Positions 29,506 to 38,707 of a stretch of DNA of 64,000 nucleotides are shown piece after piece. The stretch covers positions 1 through 64,000 of the forward strand of contig NZ_CANLZC010000013.1 in assembly GCF_947495455.1 (NCBI RefSeq), given 5' to 3'. The DNA is from an uncultured Shewanella sp. (GTDB taxonomy: Bacteria > Pseudomonadota > Gammaproteobacteria > Enterobacterales > Shewanellaceae). The position numbers were made by a program, and so were the translations under genes. The number at the start of each line of letters is the position of its first letter. Positions within the stretch are counted from its first letter, which is position 1. The notes beneath the pieces are model-generated. The model was not told where the DNA came from and searched no databases. It saw nothing but the letters and a program-made list of their open reading frames with translations.

Positions 29506-30243
29506 CTATTTTCCATTCATCATGACATGATTGATACTGTCAAAAAGCGATAGTCCCGGTTGTTTGTCGATCCCTAATAACCGAGACATACCAATAAGCG
29601 TATCGGATTGATAAAGCTCATATTCTTCATTATTCCTATCGGGTATAGTGAAAGTGATCACTTCCTTCTCAAAATTAGCGGCTTTTCTTTTTAACTTAGG
29701 TTTTGAATAAGTAATATAATGACTTTTTTTGATACTCATAGTGACGAGAATACCTGCAACCACATTTAATATATGTGCCACTCCCTTACCTAACCCATAA
29801 TCCTTATTAACAGCCAAACGAGAAAATTCTATATATTTATCTTTGTAATCATGGGCCAAAAAATGACTTAATGCTTCATCACTAATATACTGGCACACTT
29901 CAAATGGATAAGTCGCAATACGTTGAGTGCCCACAATTTCACCTTGAAAGTAGCAAGCAAATAAATAAGAAGAATAATCTTTATCATCAATAAAATAATC
30001 ATTAGTATAAAACTGACTAAAATAACTGGCATGTTGCTTGTAAATAGCCTTTCTCGCTTCAGACAATAAATACAACTCATCACTATCAATCACTTGACGA
30101 ATTATCAAATCATTTCGGCCCATAATGTGCTCGATAAAACGATCGGTATATTGATATAAGGTCTTCAGTTTAGGGTTGATTAAGCTTAAATTAAATTTAT
30201 CATTAACTCTCTCATTACTCACATTTTTAACTGCTACACTCAT
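29506..30243 (-). CDS. LuxI/FeeM-like N-acyltransferase (GNAT fold)
   Basis: About 245 residues with the pattern of N-acyl amino acid synthases and exosortase-associated acyltransferases: SEARKAIYKQHASYF, GEIVGTQRIATYPFE, and the signature YIEFSRLAVNKDYGLGKGVAHILNVV (the ExSRlaV strand and acyl-CoA/ACP loop). Family members join a fatty acyl group from ACP or CoA to an amino acid amine, or make acyl-homoserine lactone signals. The ATG at 30243 has AGGGA at 7 nt; an upstream ATG (30249) is too close to that site. First gene of the minus-strand operon, divergent from the HIT/acyl-CoA synthetase pair. Confidence 0.75.
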   Translation of the reverse strand: MSVAVKNVSNERVNDKFNLSLINPKLKTLYQYTDRFIEHIMGRNDLIIRQVIDSDELYLLSEARKAIYKQHASYFSQFYTNDYFIDDKDYSSYLFACYFQGEIVGTQRIATYPFEVCQYISDEALSHFLAHDYKDKYIEFSRLAVNKDYGLGKGVAHILNVVAGILVTMSIKKSHYITYSKPKLKRKAANFEKEVITFTIPDRNNEEYELYQSDTLIGMSRLLGIDKQPGLSLFDSINHVMMNGK

Positions 30244-30362
30244 GTTCATTTCCCTGATTGATTACATAGCAATACCGCAGAAAAGTTAACTAAGTCTTTG
30301 ACAGAATACAATTGCATTTTGTCTTATATATATGGATATTTGTCGCAATCAAGCTAGCGTGT

Positions 30363-30377
30363 TTTCTACATTAGAAA
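30363..30377. promoter_or_regulatory. Inverted repeat in the divergent promoter region
   Basis: TTTCTA-CAT-TAGAAA lies about 120 bp upstream of the acyltransferase gene in a 300-bp AT-rich region shared by two divergent operons. Symmetry suits a dimeric regulator; no protein is known to bind it. Confidence 0.4.
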
Positions 30378-30547
30378 CTAAGCCATTCGAATTATATTGG
30401 TTATTTTAAAGCAAAAGAGTCATTAAACATTTCAAAATATATTGTCAATAAACTTAGATTTTAATAATAACAAACATAAATTTGTATATTGTGTTATAAC
30501 GTGAGCAAGGTAAATTAATAAAACGAAATATAGACGGGTAATAGTTT

Positions 30548-31012
30548 ATGACATGTCTCTTTTGTAAAATAAATAAGGGTACTTTTCCTTGCATCAGTAT
30601 TTATGAAAATAATCATTGCCATGTCATAGTCGATAAATTCAAACTGAATAAGGGACACCTATTAGTGATTAGTAAACACCACCAACAATCAATCACACAG
30701 TTAAGCCAAAAAGAGCGCTCACAGCTCATTAATACTGCGTCAAAAGTCATCATAGCCATGAAAGAGGTGAGTCAAGAAATTAAAGATGTTCACTTATTAA
30801 TTAATGATGGTCCAGGGGCTTATCAACATATCCCTCATGTTCACTTACATTTAATTCCAAGATATCAATTTGATTTACCCATATTAATAACTAACATTTT
30901 TACTCGATACATGAATCCATTTAACTACAAAACCAATAAAAAAATACAATGTTGGGCTCATCAATTATCGCACCATATAAAAGTTAACTCTAATGATGAG
31001 ACAAATTGCTAA
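30548..31012 (+). CDS. HIT family protein
   Basis: A 154-residue histidine-triad protein: CLFCKINKGTFPCISIYENNHCHVIVDKFKLNKGHLLVISKHH at the N-terminus and the triad HVHLHLIP at 97-101 (His 97, 99 and 101). HIT proteins hydrolyse nucleoside phosphoramidates, adenylates or dinucleotides. Placed directly upstream of an AMP-forming acyl-CoA synthetase, it could clear acyl-adenylates, which is inference. It differs from the housekeeping HinT in having a C-terminal extension. Confidence 0.87.
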   Translation: MTCLFCKINKGTFPCISIYENNHCHVIVDKFKLNKGHLLVISKHHQQSITQLSQKERSQLINTASKVIIAMKEVSQEIKDVHLLINDGPGAYQHIPHVHLHLIPRYQFDLPILITNIFTRYMNPFNYKTNKKIQCWAHQLSHHIKVNSNDETNC

Positions 31013-31097
31013 TAACTTGATTCAAATTGTTGTTTTTTTATATCGACTTCTTAAATAAGATTCAAATAATATAATCATTACCGCTAGAGTTGATAGA

Positions 31098-32927
31098 ATG
31101 AAACATAATGAAATCATCACAGCAAAAAAAATAGCCCTTAAACTACCTGAAATACTCTTAAAGTTACCGCGTATTATTAAAGGCCTACGCATTGCCGATG
31201 CAAGAAATAAAACTAAACCTGTCGGCTTGGGGCTTTGTGTCGAAAAAGCGGCAAAGAAAAACCCTCTAGGCTTAGCGATTCGATATCAAAAACGCGACAT
31301 TACTTACCAAGTGTTCAATGAATGGAGTAATAAAATTGCGCGAACCTTACTCCATTACGGCCTTAAAAAAGGAGATTGTGTCGCCATAATGATTGAAAAC
31401 AGACCTGAACTGCTAGCGGTTGTCACAGCGTGCGCTAAAATAGGGGTCATTAGTGCCATGATAAATACCAGTCAACAAGGGAAAGTACTCACTCATAGCC
31501 TTAATATCGTTAACCCTAAACTCATTGTCCTCGGTGAGGAGTGTTACGATACTTATGAAGCAATACGTGATCATATCTCCATCCCCAGTACTCATCACTT
31601 TTATTTAGCCGATACAGATACACTCTCAAAAATGGGTCATGCTCCAGCCCATTGGCAAAATTTAGCCCTCATAATAAGCGCCCAGTCGGGAGAAATACTC
31701 CATCAAGTCAAACATATTTATAGTGACGACCCCTGTTTTTATGTTTACACTTCAGGTACCACAGGTTTACCTAAAGCCGTTATTTTTAATCACGGCCGCT
31801 TCATGAAAGCCTATGGCAGTTTTGGGCACGCAACAGTGAACTTACAAGCCAAAGATGCCATGTATGTTCCCCTGCCTTTCTATCACTCTACCGCAATGGC
31901 CATTTGTTGGGGCTCCATTTTAGCCGGAAATGCAACCCTCATTATGGCTAGAAAATTTAGCGTCACTCGATTTTGGCAAGACGTCCGTTATTATAATGCG
32001 ACGGCCTTTGGCTACATTGGAGAATTATGTCGTTATTTGATAGAACAAGCGCCCAATAAACTCGATAGTGAGCATTCAATCAAAATCATATTAGGCAATG
32101 GGCTTCGCCCGTCAATATGGCGAGAATTCAAACACAGATTTAATATCGAACGCATTTATGAATTTTATGCCTCTAGCGAAGGGAACATTGGCTTTAGTAA
32201 TGCACTAAACTTTGATCATACTGTCGGGTTTTCTCCTTATAAATACGCACTCATAGAATATGACAAAGAAAATGAGCGCCCCATTAAAAATAACCAAGGA
32301 TTTTTTAAGAAAGTCGCCAAAGGAGAAAGTGGATTGTTACTGGGAGAGATCAGCCCCAAATCCCCTTTTCATGGCTACACTGACAGTAAAAAAACGCAAC
32401 ACAGTGTATTGAGGAATGTCTTTAAAATGGGAGATGCTTGGTTTAATACTGGTGATTTAATGCGTGATATTGGCTTTAAACATGCACAATTTGTCGATCG
32501 TATTGGCGATACATTTAGATGGAAAGGTGAGAATGTCTCCACAACGGAAGTCGAAATGCTCATTGATGAAATAGACAACATTAGCCAATCTGTTGTTTAT
32601 GGCGTTAGCATTCCCAATACCAATGGTAAAGCGGGAATGGCGCAAATTAAATTAACTTGTGACATCGCCGATTTTAATTTTTCAGCCTTTTATCAAAAAT
32701 TAAAACAAACTCTCCCCCATTATGCCATTCCCATTTTTATTTGCTTAAGCAAAGGAATGGAGATGACTGGCACCTTTAAATACAAAAAAAGTAAGCTAAA
32801 AGAATTAGGTTTTAATATCGAACATTCTGATGATCCTATTTTCGTCTTACTGCCCAATACTGACACTTACCAGCCCTTAAATGCGGCATTACAAGATGGC
32901 ATTATCGAAGGACAGTACCGATATTGA
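31098..32927 (+). CDS. FATP-type long-chain acyl-CoA synthetase
   Basis: A 609-residue adenylate-forming enzyme. The ATP loop is YVYTSGTTGLPKAVIFNHGR, followed by MYVPLPFYHSTAMAICWGS and EFYASSEGNIGF; the hinge region is FNTGDLMRDIGFKHAQFVDRIGDTFRWKGENVSTTEVE and the C-terminal lysine region TGTFKYKKSKLKELGF. Domain sizes and motifs match the FATP/FadD6 branch (very-long-chain acyl-CoA synthetases), not classical FadD. It activates a fatty acid through acyl-AMP. It follows the HIT gene by 85 bp and is likely co-transcribed with it. Confidence 0.9.
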   Translation: MKHNEIITAKKIALKLPEILLKLPRIIKGLRIADARNKTKPVGLGLCVEKAAKKNPLGLAIRYQKRDITYQVFNEWSNKIARTLLHYGLKKGDCVAIMIENRPELLAVVTACAKIGVISAMINTSQQGKVLTHSLNIVNPKLIVLGEECYDTYEAIRDHISIPSTHHFYLADTDTLSKMGHAPAHWQNLALIISAQSGEILHQVKHIYSDDPCFYVYTSGTTGLPKAVIFNHGRFMKAYGSFGHATVNLQAKDAMYVPLPFYHSTAMAICWGSILAGNATLIMARKFSVTRFWQDVRYYNATAFGYIGELCRYLIEQAPNKLDSEHSIKIILGNGLRPSIWREFKHRFNIERIYEFYASSEGNIGFSNALNFDHTVGFSPYKYALIEYDKENERPIKNNQGFFKKVAKGESGLLLGEISPKSPFHGYTDSKKTQHSVLRNVFKMGDAWFNTGDLMRDIGFKHAQFVDRIGDTFRWKGENVSTTEVEMLIDEIDNISQSVVYGVSIPNTNGKAGMAQIKLTCDIADFNFSAFYQKLKQTLPHYAIPIFICLSKGMEMTGTFKYKKSKLKELGFNIEHSDDPIFVLLPNTDTYQPLNAALQDGIIEGQYRY

Positions 32928-32970
32928 GCCATTCATAAGGCTTGGCGTAAACAAGATCATAAGAACCTGT

Positions 32971-34056
32971 CTACGCTTTGCTGCATTCAGCTTGGTCAAA
33001 TTGAAATGCCGCTGTCAATATTTCAGAAGACTTCGAAGCCAATAGTGCCGTGCGATAGGTTTTAGGTGTCGTATTAAACCAGAATTTAAAAGCACGATAA
33101 AAAGAGCTGGTATCTTTAAATCCAAGCATCCCGCCTATGGTTTCTACATTATGGCTTTTATCTAATAAATACCCAATCACTTTCTCCTTTCTCACCTCGT
33201 TGAGTATGGCCTTAAAACTCATGCCTTCTTTGGTTAATTTTCGATGCAGTGTTTGTCGACTCATATTCAACTTATGGGCAACAAAATCAGATGAGCAGCT
33301 TTGAGAATGCAAGTCTTGTCGAATAATCAACGCCACTTTTTCCTTCAAAGAAACATCAATATACAAGACTTTCATTTTCTGCTCGATGCGTTTTACAAGC
33401 ATATCTTTAATATAAGCATTGGCCGTTTTAATTTTTAAATTGATCACACTGTTTGGAATATCTAAAAACGTCTCTTGTTGATTAAAGCACACCTTATCAC
33501 CAAAAATAGCAATATAATCGGTTAAATAAGGCACATTTTCATGCTTGAAACTGGCTTTTAATAAACGTAACTTATTTTGTGTTAGGTATTTTGCCCACGT
33601 TACCATGGCACTCAAACTGCGCTCAGTGGATATTTGGGTAAACTCATAATCATAATCAGTAAGGTAGAGGATCCGCATTCCCCACTCATACTCAATCACA
33701 TCAATTTTTTCGCATTGATTCATTAAAACAATATACTTTTTATACAAATAAACGGCTTCTCTTAAATCCTCCGCCACCGTTAATAAGTGAGACAATACCC
33801 CTTGTGCATTGGGGTTAATTTGGGTACCCACAACAAAACCGATATTATTGAGGCGCGGTATTTTTTTGCCCATGGCCCACAATTGTCGTTCAAAAGCTAA
33901 CGGCACACGCTTTTCAACCCCCAACAAATCTTGACGTTTAAAATTGAGCTGACTGACGTTCTGTGGTGTGATGACCCCATGACAAGACAATACATCATAC
34001 AAATCCAATACTGCGGCAGCAGATACTGTTGGGTAAGCAGTGAGGCCAAACTCCAT
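32971..34056 (-). CDS. AraC-family transcriptional regulator
   Basis: A 361-residue regulator with an N-terminal arabinose-binding-like domain of the OruR/ArgR-type group (MEFGLTAYPTVSAAAVLDLYDVL through the IDVIEYEWGMRILYL region) and a C-terminal double helix-turn-helix (SSDFVAHKLNMSRQTLHRKLTKEGMSFKAIL, then VETIGGMLGFKDTSSFYRAFKFWFNTTPKTYR). The ATG at 34056 lies 8 nt after GGGAG. It converges on the acyl-CoA synthetase gene and may control the two acyl operons or the downstream aminotransferase. A perfect inverted repeat lies 69 bp upstream of it. Confidence 0.9.
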   Translation of the reverse strand: MEFGLTAYPTVSAAAVLDLYDVLSCHGVITPQNVSQLNFKRQDLLGVEKRVPLAFERQLWAMGKKIPRLNNIGFVVGTQINPNAQGVLSHLLTVAEDLREAVYLYKKYIVLMNQCEKIDVIEYEWGMRILYLTDYDYEFTQISTERSLSAMVTWAKYLTQNKLRLLKASFKHENVPYLTDYIAIFGDKVCFNQQETFLDIPNSVINLKIKTANAYIKDMLVKRIEQKMKVLYIDVSLKEKVALIIRQDLHSQSCSSDFVAHKLNMSRQTLHRKLTKEGMSFKAILNEVRKEKVIGYLLDKSHNVETIGGMLGFKDTSSFYRAFKFWFNTTPKTYRTALLASKSSEILTAAFQFDQAECSKA

Positions 34057-34124
34057 ATGTCGTTCTCCCAAAAATAATAAACCCCTCTAAAACCAGAATA
34101 AACAGCATTTTGTTTTCAAGCAAG

Positions 34125-34159
34125 TCAAAATATTGACAAAGTTAACGTCAATATTTTGA
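34125..34159. promoter_or_regulatory. Perfect 13-bp inverted repeat (putative operator)
   Basis: TCAAAATATTGAC (34125-34137) and GTCAATATTTTGA (34147-34159) flank a 9-bp spacer in the divergent region between the AraC gene and the aminotransferase. A similar half, CAAAATATATTGTC, is found near 30436 in the divergent acyl-operon promoter region. This points to a regulator binding site. Confidence 0.6.
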
Positions 34160-34320
34160 TGAGTAAACACCACTCAGTAAATCGTTAAACACTATGCAGA
34201 GTCTGTATAAAAAATGGCGTTTTACGCCTAAAAGTTATTTGAAAAAACGCATTATGATAGTCAATCACATACAAGCCCTGTATTATGCGCCCATTAATAA
34301 ATCACGAAGACAAAGATGTT

Positions 34321-35649
34321 ATGACGCAGTCAATGAAACCATTAGGTCACGCTTTATTAGCGCAAGCTCAAAACCACATGCCATTAGGCGTAGCTGATAG
34401 TTACCGCTATTGGGGAGAAAACAATACTGTTTTTGTCAAACATACCCAAGGTTGCACCATTACCGATGAAGATGGACAAGAATTTATTGATTTTCGCTTA
34501 GCTTACGGCCCTATTATTTTAGGTTATCGCGACAAGCGAGTCGATCAAGCCGTCATTGATACCATTACTGAGTGCGGCACTATCTCAGGCTTCTCAACAA
34601 AACTCGACTCAGAAGTGATAGCCTTAATCAAACAAATGTGCCCAAATATCGAGAAAATGCGCTTTGCTAATTCAGGCACAGAAGCTGTGATCGGCGCCGT
34701 TCGTACAGCACGAGGCTTCACCAATCGAAATAAGATCGTTGTCGTTGAAGGCGGATTCCATGGCCTTTACGATGAAATGATGTGGAAATCCGATGTGGAT
34801 AATTGGAATGTTGACAGCCAAGCCGCACCTGAAATCGCTTCATTTGGCGCTGGGATCCCCGAAGCCAGCCGTGAACACCTAGAAACGGTTCCTTTAAACG
34901 ATTTTTCCGCCATTGATGCCGTGTTTGAGCGAGTCGGTAATGATATTGCCGCCATTGTTATTGAGCCTATTTTAGGCAACTGTGGCAGCATTGCCTCATC
35001 ACAAGCTTATATGCAAAAACTGCGTGATATGTGTGACGCTCATGGCAGCTTATTAATTATGGATGAGGTAAAAACAGGGTTTCGCGTAGCAAAAGGTGGC
35101 GCACAAGCCCTTTATGGCATTCATGCCGATTTAACCACCTATGCTAAAGCCATGGGAAATGGTTATCCTGTTGCGGCATTTGGTGGCAGAGCGGATGTCA
35201 TGGATGTGATAAGCTTCAGTAAAAAAGGCGTGACCCATGGCGGAACCTACACGGCTAATATGATAGCGTTAAGCGCCGCTAAGGCCACGTTAACGCTACT
35301 CAATGAAACTGATGCCTATGCTAGCATCAATCAAGCAGGCACAAATATTCAAGCACTATTGTCTCGCGTATTTAATAAACACGGTATTGCACATAAATTT
35401 GCTGGCCCCGATGCCATGTTTGGTGTGCATTTCGGCGAGCAAGTCCCGCAAAATTATCGCGACTGGAAAAAAACCAACAGTGATTTGTATACCCAATTTG
35501 CCCATAACTTGATTAAATACGGCGTCATGCTAGAGCCTGACTCACGTGAGCCTTGGTTTATCTGCGAAGCTCATAAAGATATCGATCTTGCTTGGCTTGA
35601 AAGCACAGCCGATCGCGCCATGGCAGAGGCCATTGCTGCACAAGGCTAA
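34321..35649 (+). CDS. Class III PLP-dependent aminotransferase
   Basis: About 442 residues, glutamate-1-semialdehyde aminomutase-like. Visible features are FRLAYGPIILGYRDKRVD, the PLP phosphate-binding FANSGTEAVIGAVRTAR, GGFHGLYDE, the LIMDEVKTGFRVAKGG segment with the PLP Asp, and the Schiff-base lysine in TTYAKAMGNGYPVAAFGG. It is not hemL itself: the DSYRYWGENNTVF start and the active-site loops differ from the core gene. An in-frame ATG at 34285 is also possible; neither start has a strong ribosome site. The substrate (amino acid or amine) is unknown. Confidence 0.85.
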   Translation: MTQSMKPLGHALLAQAQNHMPLGVADSYRYWGENNTVFVKHTQGCTITDEDGQEFIDFRLAYGPIILGYRDKRVDQAVIDTITECGTISGFSTKLDSEVIALIKQMCPNIEKMRFANSGTEAVIGAVRTARGFTNRNKIVVVEGGFHGLYDEMMWKSDVDNWNVDSQAAPEIASFGAGIPEASREHLETVPLNDFSAIDAVFERVGNDIAAIVIEPILGNCGSIASSQAYMQKLRDMCDAHGSLLIMDEVKTGFRVAKGGAQALYGIHADLTTYAKAMGNGYPVAAFGGRADVMDVISFSKKGVTHGGTYTANMIALSAAKATLTLLNETDAYASINQAGTNIQALLSRVFNKHGIAHKFAGPDAMFGVHFGEQVPQNYRDWKKTNSDLYTQFAHNLIKYGVMLEPDSREPWFICEAHKDIDLAWLESTADRAMAEAIAAQG

Positions 35650-35705
35650 TCGCTCATTTTGATTCAATATGCAATACGGCTCACAAAAGCCGTATTGCAT
35701 ATTCA

Positions 35706-36026
35706 TCACCACACAAAGAGGATAAACATCAATAAAATCATTGATAAAGAAATCAAACCAAACCAACCAAAAGCTTGGGTGATCTTTTCTGGAAGCTTTT
35801 GATTAAATTGTGGAAACAAAATAGCGGCAAATGAAGCTGTTGGAAGCATTACAAATAAAGGCATTAATCTTTGAGTCGCCCTATCCTCAGGAGAAAAATA
35901 CCCATAAGACACACAATAAAGTAACATCAATGCTATCGCTATCAATACTCGCTTTTCAATCCATTGGGTAAAATGGAAATAAAATCCAATTAAAACCAAT
36001 ACCACCGCAATAACAACCGCTATCAT
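35706..36026 (-). CDS. Small integral membrane protein, unknown function
   Basis: A 106-residue protein with about four membrane helices (MIAVVIAVVLVLIGFYFHF; VLIAIALMLLYCVSYGYF; LMPLFVMLPTASFAAILF; AFGWFGLISLSMILLMFILFV). No family is recognised. The frame runs to 36158, but the ATG at 36026 has a strong AAGGA site at 7 nt while the upstream extension is low-complexity and AT-rich, so the short form is preferred. It lies 138 bp after the isochorismatase-like gene on the same strand. Confidence 0.68.
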   Translation of the reverse strand: MIAVVIAVVLVLIGFYFHFTQWIEKRVLIAIALMLLYCVSYGYFSPEDRATQRLMPLFVMLPTASFAAILFPQFNQKLPEKITQAFGWFGLISLSMILLMFILFVW

Positions 36027-36163
36027 TGATACATCCTTGTTCAAAATAAAAATCAGCGTAACATTATAAATCAAAAAACAAAGTAATATAATAATATTAT
36101 TGAAATTAATAGCATTTATATCAATTAAATAAAGCGCATCCCAAAAAAGCGTATTCAATCATC

Positions 36164-36736
36164 TCAACTGGCGGTGACCTCATTCACTGTACTTAACTGA
36201 GCGATCCGTGATAAAAAGCGCAAACTGGCTGCTTGCTCTTCATCCGTATTGGTTTCGCATGCATCGGTCACAAGGATCACCTGATAATCTCTATCGTGCG
36301 CTTCTCTAGCCGTCAGCTCAACGGCATTATTGGTCGACACGCCACATAAAATAAGCCGTTCAATGCGATTCGCCCGTAACATCAAGTCCAACTCAGTACC
36401 ATAAAAAGCACTCACTCTGTGTTTAATGATACTCACATCCGTCACCTCTCTATTGAGTGACTCACAAAATGCCCCTCCCCAACTATCTAATACCAATGCA
36501 TTATTGGCCTTAGCACCACTGAATAACGGCGATACCGATGCTATTTCTTTATGATCGGCTCGAAACCCCACACGCACATGGCCAATTAAGTGCCCTCGTT
36601 TTCGTCCCCACTCGATTAATTGATTGGCATTGGAAATAACATTATTGGCCTCGATACGATCGACATATTGAGCCAACTTACCTTTTTCATGGCAAATTTC
36701 ATTAATAAAATCCAATGTGATGATGGCTGTGTTCAT
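36164..36736 (-). CDS. Isochorismatase-family cysteine hydrolase
   Basis: A 190-residue hydrolase: the catalytic Asp in TAIITLDFINEI, Lys in VSIIKHRVSAFYGTELD, and Cys in LILCGVSTNNAVELTAREAHDRDYQVILVTDAC, the complete Asp-Lys-Cys triad. Family members hydrolyse amides such as nicotinamide, carbamoylsarcosine or biuret, or the isochorismate ether. The exact substrate is not readable. The start follows AGGA. It is separated from the aminotransferase by a convergent junction and the small membrane gene. Confidence 0.88.
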   Translation of the reverse strand: MNTAIITLDFINEICHEKGKLAQYVDRIEANNVISNANQLIEWGRKRGHLIGHVRVGFRADHKEIASVSPLFSGAKANNALVLDSWGGAFCESLNREVTDVSIIKHRVSAFYGTELDLMLRANRIERLILCGVSTNNAVELTAREAHDRDYQVILVTDACETNTDEEQAASLRFLSRIAQLSTVNEVTAS

Positions 36737-36993
36737 TAGTCGATTTCCTTATGAGTTAACCTGATGTTATCTTCAGTATAACTAAAAGGTGCATTTCCAA
36801 AAAAATAGCTTGTTGAAATTGCTTTATGCCAGCCTATTAAACGCCAGTGATAAATAGATCATGCCTATCCATAATTGGAGCTTATGTTTATCACAACTGA
36901 CCATTTATTTTGAAGAACGTTAGATAATGTGCTGGATATTTAGACTCTATTTTTGACACAGAATAATCGATAAAAAAGCCAATATAAAATATT

Positions 36994-37032
36994 AAAAAAG
37001 CCAATATACAAAACCTGTATATTGGCTTTTTT
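36994..37032. terminator. Terminator after fumarase
   Basis: AAAAAAGCCAATATAC / GTATATTGGCTTTTTT, a 16-bp stem with 7-nt loop, just after the fumarase stop. A partial copy of the left arm (AAAAAAGCCAATATA) lies immediately beyond it at about 36972. Confidence 0.9.
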
Positions 37033-37049
37033 ATGAACTTAAAATTAAG

Positions 37050-38651
37050 TCATGACTGCTCGTTTAATTTCACTTTCCAAATGGCAGGGCCAGTTTCATG
37101 GGCATTGACACCTTGTGAATCCACTGCCACAGTCACTGGCATATCTTTCACGTCAAACTCATAAATGGCTTCCATACCTAAATCTTCAAACGCTACCACA
37201 CGAGATTTTTTAATGGCCTTAGACACTAAATACGCTGCGCCGCCCACTGCCATCAAATAAACCGATTTATGTTGCTTTATCGACTCAACCGTCGCTGGGC
37301 CGCGCTCCGCTTTACCTATCATGCCCATCAAACCTGTTTTATCCAGCATCAAGTCAGTAAATTTATCCATACGCGTCGCCGTCGTGGGGCCTGCAGGGCC
37401 AACAACTTCATCGCCAACGGGATCCACAGGGCCCACGTAATAAATAAATTTACCCGTAAAATCGACACCTTCTGGTAAACCTTCGCCACTTTCAATTAAG
37501 CTTTGAATACGTTTATGAGCCGCATCACGGCCCGTTAGCATTTTACCACTGAGTAACAGAGTATCGCCGCTCTTCCACTCTTCCATTTCAGCTTGAGTAA
37601 TGGTATTTAAATCCACACGGCGAACGCTTTCGCCCACTTCCCAGGTGATTTCAGGCCAATCACTTAATGAAGGTGGCTCAAGATCCGCAGGCCCTGTGCC
37701 ATCAAGATGAAAATGCACGTGACGAGTGGCCGCGCAATTGGGGATCATCACCACAGGTTTTGACGCAGCATGGGTCGCTGTCGATTTTATTTTCACATCC
37801 AATACAGTGGTCACACCGCCTAAGCCCTGCGCGCCAATGCCTAATTTGTTGGCTCTATCAAAAATTTCTAATCTGAGTTTTTCATCGGTTGTTTCGGCGC
37901 CGCGCGCTTGCAGCTCATGAATATCAATAGACTCCATTAACGACTCTTTCGCCATCACAGCGGCTTTTTCTGCTGTGCCGCCAATACCAATGCCAAGCAT
38001 GCCTGGTGGGCACCAGCCCGCTCCCATGGTCGGCAGTACTTTTTCTACCCACGCGGCAATATCATCAGATGGGTTTAGCATGGCCATTTTAGCCTTATTC
38101 TCCGAGCCGCCCCCTTTTGCCGCAATCATCACTTCAACCTGATCCCCAGGTACCATTTCAACATGCACCACAGACGGCGTATTATCCCGAGTGTTTTTAC
38201 GACTGCCAGCAGGATCGGCCACAATCGATGCACGAAGCGGATTGTCAGGATTGGTATAGGCACGGCGCACACCTTCATCAACCATTTCTTGCACGGTTAA
38301 ATTTGATTTATCCCATTGCACGCCCATGCCAATTTTAACAAAGGTCGTCACAATACCCGTATCTTGACATAAAGGACGCTTACCTTCAGCTGACATACGT
38401 GAGTTAATCAAAATTTGAGCAATTGCATCTTTTGCAGCCGTGCTTTGTTCACGCTCATAAGCCTCAGCCATCGCATCCACAAAATCTTTAGGGTGATAAT
38501 ACGAAATATATTGCAAAGCGTCGGCAACGCTTTCAATTAAGTCACTTTGTTTAATGACAGGTGTTTCTTTACTCACAGACACTTCCTCATTCACTTTCAT
38601 AGGGGCGCGTTCTCGTATCCAGCTAGGCATACGTATTTTATTTATAGACAT
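37050..38651 (-). CDS. Class I fumarate hydratase (iron-sulphur)
   Basis: A roughly 533-residue [4Fe-4S] fumarase of the single-chain FumA/FumB type, converting fumarate to malate in the TCA cycle. The cluster-ligand regions are PLCQDTGIVTTFVK, GWCPPGMLGIGIGG and VMIPNCAATRHVHF. The C-terminal beta domain contains GKMLTGRDAAHKRIQ, YYVGPVDPVGDEVVGPAGPTTATRMD and GKAERGPATVESI. The open frame extends to 38807, overlapping pabB, but the ATG at 38651 with an AAGAG site 7 nt away is preferred. It is divergent from pabB with a very short promoter region. Confidence 0.95.
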   Translation of the reverse strand: MSINKIRMPSWIRERAPMKVNEEVSVSKETPVIKQSDLIESVADALQYISYYHPKDFVDAMAEAYEREQSTAAKDAIAQILINSRMSAEGKRPLCQDTGIVTTFVKIGMGVQWDKSNLTVQEMVDEGVRRAYTNPDNPLRASIVADPAGSRKNTRDNTPSVVHVEMVPGDQVEVMIAAKGGGSENKAKMAMLNPSDDIAAWVEKVLPTMGAGWCPPGMLGIGIGGTAEKAAVMAKESLMESIDIHELQARGAETTDEKLRLEIFDRANKLGIGAQGLGGVTTVLDVKIKSTATHAASKPVVMIPNCAATRHVHFHLDGTGPADLEPPSLSDWPEITWEVGESVRRVDLNTITQAEMEEWKSGDTLLLSGKMLTGRDAAHKRIQSLIESGEGLPEGVDFTGKFIYYVGPVDPVGDEVVGPAGPTTATRMDKFTDLMLDKTGLMGMIGKAERGPATVESIKQHKSVYLMAVGGAAYLVSKAIKKSRVVAFEDLGMEAIYEFDVKDMPVTVAVDSQGVNAHETGPAIWKVKLNEQS

Positions 38652-38707
38652 TATGATACTCTTTCGCGACTTTGAGTTAAACAGCACTTTTTGAATAGGA
38701 CTAATCG

